Shown piece after piece: positions 10,259 to 23,300 of a DNA stretch of 64,000 nt. Source of the stretch: Gonocerus acuteangulatus (taxonomy: Eukaryota > Arthropoda > Insecta > Hemiptera > Coreidae). The notes under the pieces were generated by a model. It was not told where the DNA came from. It made no database searches and worked only from the letters and a program-made list of their open reading frames with translations. A program made the translations under genes and the position numbers. The stretch's first letter is position 1; every line of letters begins with the position of its first letter. Where the stretch lies: the NCBI GenBank assembly GCA_946811695.1, contig OX328124.1, forward strand, positions 32,115,648-32,179,647, read 5' to 3'.

Positions 10259-13200
10259 GTCAGATTTCTTCTTTTATTCTTTAATACAAATTATATTTTT
10301 GACTATTCGAACTGGAAATATGTTCTTCTGTTTATGTTTAATGATGTTGAGTAGTATAACCATTTGTTGAATAATAATCAATTTTTATCTAGGAAGAAGT
10401 TTGGCTTTTATCGTGTATCTCTTTTTATTGTATATCTCTTTGGCTACTTAAATACTCAGTCTGGTTGTGAGAAAATTTCTTTAATACGCGATTTAAACTT
10501 TTATTTCTACCTGCAAAAATTTACGTTTATGCAATTCAAGTTGAGGAATATCCCTTCAGAATTCTCAAAGAACTTTATTACTTCAATCCAACGTTTCAAA
10601 CTACTTGCCTATCTTCCGGAATGCTAATTTCCACACTAATCGTTTCCCATCAATAAATACAGTCAAATTTAACATGAAATAATTAAAATAAAATGATTCC
10701 CATAAGGAATCAAGTCCGCTGCCAAATAGATATAAACAAATTTATAAATTCCCATTTGCTCATCGCCATTTTACAAGAATGTTGGATTGAAGTAATAAAG
10801 TTCTATGAAAATTCTGAAGGGATATTCCTCAATAACCCTCTGCCATAAAATCAAAATAGCTCCCATTTACTTTTCCTGTATAAGTAATTTGTGGGAATGC
10901 ATTCTTCTGCTGATAGTTGAGAGGTTTAAGAACTAAATCCAACTTAATGGAAATGATGTAAAAATATGATGAAAAGTGAAAAATTAAATAATCTCCCCTG
11001 ATCCTCTTTTGGCGAGATCGTCTGCTTTTTCATTGACAGCAATGAGCTCACGTTCCCGGTACTCACATGAGTGTAACCTTATTGTGTCTTCCCAGGTTGT
11101 TTAGGGCATTGAACTGTTCCTGACTAATTTAGAAGAACAACTAAGTAATTCTAGTGCCTTCAGAGATTGACTGATCCTATTTATATCAACTATTTTCCCT
11201 TTCAAGCCTTTTTTTTAAAGGTTCTCCTGGTCAGCAATTTATATTGCTTGTATTTCTGACTTGTAAACGGAGGCGTTTGACACAAGGGCTTTAAAGATTT
11301 GTTTTTTGGCCATATATGAGGTAAGGTCCAAAAGTTTCCGGCCTGGGATAGAAGGAAAGGTGAAAGAAAAAAACTGGTTTTACTGTTTTTCAATATATTC
11401 TCCCCTAAGTTCAACACACTTAATACAACGCTTTGGCAACATTTCTATACCATGAAAAAAATAATTTTCTTCTTTGTTAAAAAAATGTTCTTCCACTGCT
11501 GCTTGGAGCTCTTCGTCGGTTACTTTGAGAAAAGGTAGAAATCGCTAGGGGCCAAGTCTGGGCTGTAGGGTGGATGAGAGATTTCTTGGAATCCACAGTC
11601 CTTCACAGCGGCCTTGGAAATCAATGCTGTGTGGGCAGAGGCATTGTCGTGAAGGAGGCGGACACCTCTGCTTAACTTCCCTCGCCTCTTCTCTTTAATG
11701 GCGTCACGTAACCGGTGAAGTAGGGCTGCATAATACTCACCATTCATTGTGGTATTCCTTTCTTTAAAATCTATCAGTAGTATTCTTTTATAGTCCCAAA
11801 AAATTGTGGCCATTACCCTTTTTGTTGACTGCGTGACTATTGCTTTTAAAGGAGGCGCTTCTCCTGGTCTTCTCCATTCCATGGACTCTCTTTTGCCGAG
11901 TGGGTCATAATATAGAACTATTGTCTCATCCCCAGTTACAATTGAGTCCAAAAAATTCCTTGGGTCGGCATTATACTCGCGTAAAAATTCATTGCAGCAG
12001 TGAACTCGTTCCTGTTTTTGAGCAGCTGAAAGAATTTTTGGAACCCATCTTGCACTAACCTTGTTCATATGCAAATGTTCTTTGATGATCCTCAAAACAC
12101 TTGTTTTTGAAAGCCCTAACCTCACTGCTATTTCCTTGGTTTTTAGTCGCCGGTCAGACAGCAATTCAGATTCCACAAGTTGGATTGTTTCAGAAGTGAC
12201 AGCTTCCAATGGGCGACCGGGATGTGGGTCATCTTCCAGACTTTCTCTCCCTTAAACTTAAATAATTTTGCCCATTCTTTCACTGTGGAATACGAGGGGG
12301 AGGACTGCCCGTATACACAATCCAAGCTCTCTTTAATTTGCGCAGGAGTAAGACCCTCTTTACAAAAGAATTTAATTACCGCACGGTACTCGAGTTTGAA
12401 CATTGTAAACATGGGGAGTTTCCTTCAAGGCTGGACACTGACTGACAAGACTGGGAAGTGTGGGCGATGGGTATGGAGTGAGCAGGCATGGACCTGCATA
12501 GGCGTCCAGGTCCCGGCACGTTTGAAGGAGGGGAAGCAGGACAGGCCGGAAACTTATGGATCTTACTACATACCTCTCCACCAGCTCTTTCATACAAGTT
12601 GTTACTTATACTTGTGTCACAAAACATATGCATATGATTTAAGAGAATTTTATTAATAGAAATTCAATAAAGTTCTTATTGACAAACATGAATAACTTTT
12701 TAACCCCTACTATTAAGGGAAATTTTATTTCTCAGGTGAAGCTGAGAATGAAGATGAAAGCGATGAAGAGGAAGAAGATATTTATCCAGCTTTTTCTGAA
12801 CAATCTGTAGACTTTTTGGACCTTGTTAAAAGGTATGTTCAATGGTATATTTGTTTTAGATTTTAAGAATTGAAGGAGCAGTATTTAACCAAAAGAGATT
12901 GATTTGATGCAATTCACACCTGAAGTGTACAACACAAAATAAAATAGAAATAAATTCCACTAGAGTTACTGCAGTTATCATTTCTACCAATGGTTTGATA
13001 CCGAATACTATTTATTATTTACCGAATAATATTTATTATTTACAACTGCATATGCTTATCAAAGTTTCAAGGAATAAAAATACGTGGACAGGCTGTCCAG
13101 CTGCCTTAGTATAAACATTCATTTTCTTAGTAGAAACACAAGTTCCTGCCTCTAAATTGAAACATATATATGCCTTCTTTTAATTTTCGAGTGCCATAAC

Positions 13201-13386
13201 TGATGATGTCTTCTTTAACTTCCGATCAATGAAATACCATGAGACAAATGTTTGGGTAGAAAGGGAAGATTTTCTAGGAACCCTCCAGCCAGTCTAGCTC
13301 CAGCGAGTTCCGATATCCGTCACTACCGGATTAGGGAGGGCGAAAGATAACAGAACGCCGGATAAGGGATAGTGTACTGCATATTA

Positions 13387-13455
<69 letters not shown>

Positions 13456-14339
13456 TATTTGCTACAAATTAAGATTAGCAATTAACATAAAATGGATGGA
13501 TGGTTAAACTTGATCGTTTGTAGACTGCATTGTTTTTCAGATTGAACTATTTACATTTGTAATTTCATTTTGGCTGTGTTTTATATTCATATATTGTTTG
13601 TACCCTATTTAAATAATTGTAGGGTGTTAAAATATCAAATACATTAAATAAAAATAGGAAATCTTTGAAGAAAAAAAAATTACATAAATCTAATCTCAAA
13701 AAAAATTATACATAATATTTTTTATAAAGATAAAAGTGAAGTATGATAGTTAATGTTGTATCGTTTACTTTTTTTTTTTTTTATTTGCTATTTTGTATTT
13801 CTCATTAATATATTTTTCTTTTCAGATCAAATGAAAATTATTATTTTTTTGTTCATAGATTTGCTTCGCCCAAAGTCATGGGAGTGTGTATAACATTGCT
13901 TTCAACATATGAAACAAACTCTCAATTTACCAACCATTGTATTGCAAAGATGTTGCATCGTATTGCCTGGGATTGCAAGCTTCCTTCAATGCTTTTTCAA
14001 GCATCACTCTTCAGAAAGTTTAAAACTATTCTAGAATCAAAAGATCCTGCATATAAAGTAATTAATTACTGTTTTTCTCTAATTATATTTTGTATCATAG
14101 CCCTTTCCAAAGAAAGGTCTAATACCCATTCATTGTCGCATACTATCACACCATTTCTAAATCTAGCTATTTTTACTTAACCCTTTCCATACCAAGAGAG
14201 GTGCACAGTGATGGGTTCTCCTGTACGGGATACTCGCACCCAGCCTCGGGTCCTCCACACAGGTTACTTTTACCTCTCTTGCTCATAGCACCAAAATTCA
14301 ACAAGGTGTTTTTGCGTAAAAAAATGTTAGTAGAACATG

Positions 14340-14391
<52 letters not shown>

Positions 14392-17331
14392 AAATCTGCC
14401 ATTTGTCAATTGGAATGGAATGGTCCACAAATACGTTATTAATGGTCATTTTGACCATAAGGAGTCATTTCCGACCTATGTTGCTGTTGACTTTTTTCTT
14501 CCCCATGTTTCGTATATTCGAAATATCGAATAAAAAAATTTACCTTGAAAAACATTTCAAGATAATTTTTGCGTGGGCCAATAAGGGAGTTATTTTTTCC
14601 ATTCTCGCATTGGAGAATCATCTGGCCAAAGGATGGCCATTATTTTTCTGACACCCTGTACAGTATTCATTGTCAATCTCCTTGACTACTCCACAAGCAG
14701 CCCTGTGAATTACAATACTTGTCGTACATCATAAGCGACCTTAACCTATCATTGGGGCTTGCCTTATTCTACGGTTTCCATCTACTTCTTAGTTTTTTGT
14801 TTTGTTTTTTTCTTGCTGTTTTCGAGTTTTACACAGCTAAAAACATTAAAATATACAGACTCTATGTAATGACTGCTTTTACTCAAATGGCCATAGGAAA
14901 TGATTTCAGTTGATGTAGATTTATTTACCATTATCTTTGCATGTAGCCAGAGCTGATCATTTTGATCAACTATTGTTTGTTAAGTCCAATTTATTTATTG
15001 ATTTATTTCTAATAGATACAAATTCCTAATTCAGCCTAATATTTTGTGGGTAATAGTCCTCCTCATAACTGCATTTTGCCGTAATTTAAAACTTTTTATT
15101 TTATTTTTTAGTTAAGACTTATTTTACACTCAGTTTATGACACATTTTTATTGAAAACAAAAATTAATTTCAGGAATTGGCTGGGCTAGCTATATACATT
15201 ATTAGAAAATTTGTCGAAGTCGCAACTGTTAATAAAAAGGTGTTTATGGAACTCCTATTTTATAAAACAGCGAAAGATGCCTATGAAATAGAGTGTGGTT
15301 ATGGTTCTTTCCAAAAGTCAGTATATTTCCCCGTGGCTAATTAAATAATAATCTCATTTTCCAAAAATTGTCCATATTATCATTTTGTTTTTTTATCTTT
15401 AGGACAACCAGTTCAAAACAAGTCTGGGAAGAGCATGAAGAAGAGGAATTACGAAGGCTACACAAAGAATATCTCGAAACTAAACCAGCAGAAGGTTATT
15501 ATTATTTTTATTAGTAGAAAGTTTTACTCATACACTTAAGATGATTTTATGTTTATTTATTACAAGGCTGAGAGATCATCATTAGAAACAATATTGTAAG
15601 AACTCATCGACCTTTTAGTCTATCAGATCTGTGACAACAAAGATAAATATACAAGTTAAAATCCATAGTTAGATTTTATTGTTCATGTGTGTCATATTTA
15701 ATATAATACGGGGACGCGATAGATTTATCACATTAATGATGATAATTCATAATGAATAATGATAAGGGGCCTCTGAAAAAGAAGCCTGAGAATCTTTTAG
15801 AGCGGTCGTTCAAGGTTTTTTGGGCAATAAGAGAAATGAAAATTATTTTGAACTTGTGAACAATCTCCTTCAAAAGTATCAATAGAATTGTTGCAATAAG
15901 TCCCTAAAAATTCATTTTCTTCATTCTGTTTCCTTCTAACTGTGGTCATGTAAGTGATGAACATGGTGAACGATTCACCAAGATATCTTGACAATGGAAA
16001 AGAGATACCAGGGTCGGTGTAATACGTCAATGTTAGCGGACTACTGCTGCAATTTGAGAAGAAATACCTCTCAAAGCGATTACAATAGACAAACAAAAAA
16101 TAAGACATTTTTTTAATTAAACAGATTTGAATATTATGTTAATATTTCCAAATTCCCAATTTTAAATAAAGTAAAAAATAATAATAAATTAAAAAAGGGT
16201 TTTGTTTTTTTAATATTTTTTTTGTAAGCAAAGATGGAATAGTTGGGATTCGGCTAGGCCGGCTTTTAGCCGAATCCCAACTATTCCATCTTTGCTTATC
16301 ACCTCGACGGCTAACTATCCAATCTTCATGATTTTTTTTGTAATTTAACATGTTACTAAAAGTCACATTTTGTATATTTTCTAAATAAGGGCTAATTAAA
16401 AAAATATATTCATGTTTTTTTTTTTTTATTCAGTAACCTCAAAGCAGTATAAAAATAAAGCATTCAATTGATGAAAGGCACACAAAAAGTTAAATTTTGT
16501 AGACCAGTGTAATAGATTCTTATAAATAGTAATAATTGGCGGTAATTTATTTTGGTGAGGCTTTTTTGCTCAGTAGCCTCACCATTAGAATTCTATAGCT
16601 ACTTAAGGGCTTTGATTGAGTTATAGGCTGAGCTATGGCTACGGAGATCCTTTGATCCGATGCACTTCACCTACCTTACCTCTTTAACCTTTAAAGTGGT
16701 GGGGGGGGGGAGTGGCTAAAAGAAATTAGCTGAAGCTTTGTGTTATTGATGAGTGAATTATTTCTTAGAACTGAGCTGTCTTACTATTTACCCAATCTCT
16801 AATTAAACATTAAGTCCTCAAATCAGAGGAGGGAGCCACTTATTCTGATTCCAAAGTAATTTAAAGAGCTAAAATAATATCATTTACATAAATAATTTTT
16901 AATGAATATTGCATTGTAATAATAACAAATATTGTGCTGTTATAATTTCAGATATGGTCACATGGATTACAGAGAATTTGATCAATGAAAAACACAAACG
17001 AATAGTCTTAAGAAAAATGAAAGATTTGGGTTTGCACATAGAGAAAACCAATAAAAAAGTAAGTACCACTTCCTAGAAATGTGAAAATGATAGATTGTAA
17101 GCTGTTAGATATTCATTGGTATTCAAATGATATAGAATTATTAAAAAAAAAAATAAAGTAGAGAATTTTAGGTATTTGCTTTTTTTATTTGTCTTTTAGC
17201 GCGGTTCCTCCCTCCCCCATAGGGAGGAACCCCGCTTATAAGGTTGATACAATGAAACAATCCGGAAGTGCCGACTAGAAAATTTCGCGTTTCAGAACCC
17301 CTAGAGACCGAAAATAACGGTGGTTCAAATT

Positions 17332-17366
<35 letters not shown>

Positions 17367-20300
17367 CTGTTCACTCATTTCTGGCTTCCCTGATAGTCCG
17401 ATTTTGATGAAATTTGGAACAAAAATCAATCGTCCAATTTGAAAGGTCAAGTTCGTTAACCAGCAAAGTCCGCCCACTGGAAGATGGCGTTTGGGGCGAA
17501 ATTCGTGCAGAAAAAATCGTAACGCTTACGTTTTTGAGTTCATAAGCTTGTAAGTACTCTTTTTATAGGCTTCTTGGGCTAGGAAAACGAATGAAACCAT
17601 TTTCAAGGCGATAGCTTTAACCGTTTTCGAGAAAATTGGAAAAATAGTTTTTGAATACCGTTTTTGGTTTGGGTACTTAGAATCACGGGATTCAGTTGAA
17701 ACATTATCTGCATGTTCTACTTTCATTAAAACTAATATGTTGAAAGTTATGTTACGTTTGGAGTTAATGAAGGGTTAGAATAAAATATTTTATGAACAGA
17801 CATGAAAAGTTTTGGGAACTTCGTATACTTTCATTAATATCTCGAACACGGTTGGGAAATCGTGGTAAGTGGATAGAAACTATTTAAAAGCTTACTAAAT
17901 TCTCTACAAAAATGATTCTAAAACTATTTTTGATTAGGGTATGGCAATCGGAGAAATAAGTGCTTAAAACTTTAAAGTAATTGATTTCGCTTATTCGAAC
18001 TGTTCTTTTTGTCTTTGATTTTGGTACTTAGAATTATGGGATTCAGTTGAAACATTTTCTGCACGTTCGAATTTTATCAACACTAATATGTTGAAATTTT
18101 GGTTACGTTTGGAGTAAAGGAAGGGTTAGAATAAAATATTTTATTAACAGACAAGAAAAGTTTTGGTAACCTTTTATACTTTCGTTAGTATCTCGAAAAC
18201 CGTTGACAATCTTGGGAAGCGAAAGGTTACCATTCGAAAGCTTACTAAATGGTCTACAAAAAAGGTTCTAAAGAAAGTTTTGAATAAGCAATGTCAATCG
18301 GATAAATAAGTGCTTAAACTTTGAAGTAATTGATTTCGTTTATTCGAACGGTTCTTTTTGTCTTTGATTTTGGTACTTCGAATTATGGGACTCAGTTGAA
18401 ACATTTTCTGCATGTTCTAATTTCATCAAAACTAGTATGCTGAAAATTTACTTACGTTTGGAGTTAAGGAAGGGTTAAATTAAAATAATTTATTAATAGA
18501 TATGAAAAGCTTTGGAAACTTCGTATACTTTCCTTAATATCTCGAAAACGATTGAGAATCTTGGTAAACGGATGGTTACCATTCGAAAGCTTACTAAATG
18601 CCCTAGAAAACAGGTTCTGAAGTAAGTTTTGATTAGGCGATGTCAAATGGAGAAATAAGTACATAAAACTTAGAAGTTTGTTAAACGATAATTGATTTCG
18701 TTTATTTATACGGTTCTTTTTGTCTGTTTTTATTTCTTGTTATTTTGTTATTGCTTCTAGTAGAAGGATGTATTTCTCAATAAAACAGGGGAATAAATAC
18801 AAATTCTCTGAACCTGTAACACAACTGAAAACGTAAATATTCTCCGTGTAAAGTCAGTCCGGGTCGAGGTAGTAGGCCGGCTTCAGGTAGGCTTTTATTG
18901 CACTTCATAAATCAAGATTCATTGTTCTCATCAAGCATTCTAGGACAGCTGACAGTTTCCTTTACCTGTAGGAAGTCATGCAGCCAAATGCTATACTAGA
19001 AATATAATTATATTTTGTGGTTGTATGTGGCCGTAGTTCAATAAAAAATAACACTACTTTCTCATTTTCATGTTCAATTTTATTTTGTTTAATTGCATTT
19101 AAAAGTAAAATGGATATGTTAGCACTGCAAGTTAAGTAAATTAGAAATATATTCGTAGAAGAGTCTTCGTAGACCGAAACTTGGGACGGCGGAAAGAGTA
19201 ATTTCTGCTTAGGATAGTTTCATCCCTAGCCGAAAATCTTGGTTTTTTTTTTTCATATTTGTTTACATTAGGAATGATCTAAACAAAGTAATAACTGTTT
19301 CTATTCTAAGTCTACAAAATGACACTAGGGATATGAATGGAACCGCGCTAAGATGACGCAGTTCCTGCGAGTCGGACTTTTTTTAGTGTATTTACTCCAT
19401 CACTATAATGAAAGAAATCGAATAATGCGAACGACGCGCTACATTATTTTGTACTCCTCTGTTTTCTGAGATGCTCTTATTCTTGATTATGGCTTCCAAT
19501 AAAATAATATGACTTCCAAAATCCATTGTGAATCAGAGAAAACTACATCAATATTAAAGTCTCACTGAAAATCTTGAGTGAACCAAACTCATCTTCTTTG
19601 ATACAAAAACTGTTTTGTTGTTTGTTTTGGTGCTTCGACAACTAAGCTATTACTGCCAATTTAGTATTGTTGTTACTACTATTATTTATTTTTGGGTGAT
19701 TTTGGTTGTAGTTTGTTTCTTCCCTCACTATAGGGAGAAAACCCCGCTTATGATGTCGACCAAATGAAAAGAAATGTCGATGTTTCATAACCCATAGGTC
19801 ATGGGAAAAAAACTGTTGTTCATTTATGTGTGTTTGTGTATACTTGTTGCTACAAAAATAGCCCTATTTTGAAGAAAGTTGTCTCAAAAATATTTTAACA
19901 ATGTTTGTCTCCCCCCATTGTCTGCCACTGGTGGCACAAAACACTGGGCCAATAGGCTTTTTGTGTTCCTTGTACTTTTATTATATACAGTCATGGGGTA
20001 TCTGTAAATAAGTAAAACCATTTTCAAGGCATTAGGGGTTTTGAGAAAAGTAGTACTTGAGTTTCAATTATTCCAAAAGTAGTTGAATTGAACATTTTTG
20101 TATGTGTTCATTTTGTCCCATTGAAGGTTAAATATTTAGACAATAGAAACGTTGTACTATTTGCTGACTTTTTAAGTGCACTTACAGGCAGATACTCAAC
20201 CCATCCACTACTCACAAAAATTCTTGACAAGACACAAACTCTAAACAGAAACATAACTATGTACTGGCTACCTGGCCATGAAGATCTGTGGAAAAGTTCA

Positions 20301-23300
20301 ATTGCTGATTAGCACCCAAAATATGCAGTAAAACATGTTGAAACTACTTATGGACTCAACTAGTTGACAATAAACTCCACACAATAAAAAACACTATCGA
20401 CGAATGACCTTCTAGTCATCGAGTTAATAGACACAAACAAATAATTCTTGCTAGACTAAGGATGAGACTTACTCATGAATGACAAGACGAGATAAACCTG
20501 TATACAGTATACGTAACACAGAACTAACGATCAAACATTTACTGACAGACTGCCAGGGACAATGCAATATTAACATCCTGGATGATACGCAGGAACTTTT
20601 AGGCGATGATAGACAGTACAGAAACACTATACTGACCTACCTCAAGAACTCGGGACTATATAATCTTATTTGATGACTACGAGCACTGTTGACTTAAAAA
20701 CAATTATCATACTTCCATAGATACTAAGTACAATTTAACAGTAAGCTCTTAACACAAAGTCTTTCACAGTTACAATTTTATAACTAACCACATTAGCCAT
20801 GCTGATTTTTTGGAATATGTGGTTTAGAGGATACTGTTCTTTGTGTTGATCGCCATTGATGGGGAACACACCAACAATAATAACAATGACAACATATTTA
20901 GAGTTTCTGTTCTAAACTCACCAAATCACACCAGATAGAAGCATTATGTAGAATCTCACTAACATGATAAAGTTCCTGTAAGTTGGATTTTTTAAATTTT
21001 TACTATTTTGATGACGATTTATAATAATTATAAATACCAAGCAACCAAGGGAAAATACATATATAATTAGAGCAACCAAGGGAAAATACATATATAATTA
21101 TTATATATGTATTTTCCCTTGGTTGCTCTAAAAGTGTGATATTATAATGTTCTTTCATTCAAATCCATCTTTAATTACAGGGTGTTGTGACTACCTGGAC
21201 GGAAGAGCAGGAAGAAGAGTTAAAGAATCTTTATAACGAGTTCAAAGACATTGATGGAGGTATGTTAAATCCTTAAAGTTAATGTTATATCAACTTCTAC
21301 TTGACAACTATAATGCTTTTTCTTTGTGCAGAAGATCCACTAGATGTCATTTTGAAAAAGTTGAGTGTGCCAAGATCTCGTCGAATTGTTGCTTCTACTC
21401 TAGTTAGAGTTGGTTGTGCTGAAAGTACAAAAGAGTTTCGGAAGAAAACAAAATCTTCTAGCCGAGGGAAGAAAAAGTCAGCAAAAGGAGGGGACAGTGA
21501 CAATGAAAGCAGTTCATCAGGAGAGGAAGATGAAGATGATGAAGATCCTACCATCAAAGAGACAAGAGACCAAATTCGTGCAAAAGAATCTATTCCCGAT
21601 TTGTATCATACAACTGATCTCATTTTTTCTGAAAAAGTATCACATCAATGTAAGTTATTTAATGTAAAGAAGAGTTTAATAGTTATATAATTTAATAGTG
21701 TTCAGTATTAAAAAGGATTTTGGCTTAAATATTTAAAATGATAAGTAAGTTTTTAAAAGAGTTGAAGTTTAGTATATAAAGGGTTTTGGTTCTATAGATG
21801 ACTTAACTTGTCATGTTGTGATTTGAAGCCCGATAGGATAATATGCAAGGCTCACTGGGGATTCGGAATTCAAATACCAGCCTGGCGAGTTAATTTTACT
21901 TATTCGGGATCCAACTAGCCATTCGGCTTTGATGTAGGTAGACATGAGCTTCAGGTGAATGAATGAGTATTTAAACGTTTACCTTTTATCATATTTCTAT
22001 GTTTTTACTCAACAAATCATATTTGCTGGGGGGCGAGGTTAGCTTATTGGTAGATCACTGGACTCATATGTTGGAGGACCTGAGTTCCAATCCCGAGCAA
22101 GCGCTAAAGATTTTTATCTTCTAGTGTCTTCTTCGTGGGTTGGATTCGGCTTCCCTGCCCATGCCTAGGCCAACCCAGCCTTTAATTAATAATTAATTAA
22201 CCTACAAAGGGGAAAATCAGGCAACCAGAGCATAGCACTGACCACACTTTCTCCCTAGTGTGCCATGTGGACATGAATCAGATACCTCATTAGTATCTGC
22301 CGGGAGTGATTTTTTAACATATTTGCTTACCTCCAGAGCCTATAACAATATTTTACATTTCAAAAATAAAATATCTTAAAGATAAAATCATTTGTATAAA
22401 GAATACTGATCAATTTTTTTTTTAATGTATAGTCAGTCTGTTAATGTCATTAGTACCGGGGCCTCTCTTGTTTCGAACAGTGTACAGGTGAACCTTAGCC
22501 CTAGGGCTTAAGCCTGCAAAGACTAGAGGGTATTCACCATTGCACGTCTGAGCCACTATGCTCCAGCCAGAACAAAGTGGGTCCAGAGGCCTTTTACAGG
22601 TCAATAATTAACCTTAAAATTACCATTAGAATAAAATAATAACGAAAAACAAAAAGAGTGAAAAGGGTTCTATTTAAAAAATAATTATAGAAATGTTATA
22701 TTTTGAGTAAGTAACGGCTCTTGTAGACTCATGAAAAAGGTCAATAGCCTACAGTAATAAACTTTTTCAATTTCACTGCATATTGCTTTTGACGCTGCAT
22801 ATTTCTTCGGAGCTGTAATAGTTCAAGAACTAATACTTGCTGGATGGTGGAAAATTTATATTCACAATGATATGAGGCCAAAAAGGTTCATTGTTCTTTT
22901 TATTAGCAAACAATTTCAGGGACATAACCCCATTTTCAAGGTCATGCAATGTTCCTTACTCAGCTGAGCTTTATTCCTAGACTCAAACAGTGTACATTTA
23001 TTAAAAAGAACATTGGCAATTTTTGCCCTTTTATTTATCATTGTGAATACTTGCTGAGGTTAAAATTCTGAGTTAATTATAAAGGACGTAAAAATTTAAA
23101 TGAATTAATTATGAATTTAAAAATAAAAAGCCTCTAAACACTGGAACTGAAATTTAATTATTGGTATGCTTTTATTTTAGACCTAGTTGAAGGTTTACGT
23201 TGGTTGAGTAGCAGTATAAGCGATTGCATGGAAGACCTTGATGATGATCCAGCCGAAGTTCCGCTGTTGCCTTTGTCTGATGAAGCTATCCTTTCAATTG

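Noticed and set aside
14173..14430. Minus-strand ORF with a poly-Phe run
   Set aside because: It is only the translation of a 46-base homopolymer joined to repeat remnants.
17335..17361. Tandem and TA repeats considered as a CRISPR array or satellite locus
   Set aside because: The units are long, contiguous and without unique spacers, and belong to dispersed HINE-like elements; CRISPR is not expected in an animal nuclear genome.
21297..21557. Minus-strand serine-rich ORF
   Set aside because: It is the complement of the acidic low-complexity part of timeout exon h.
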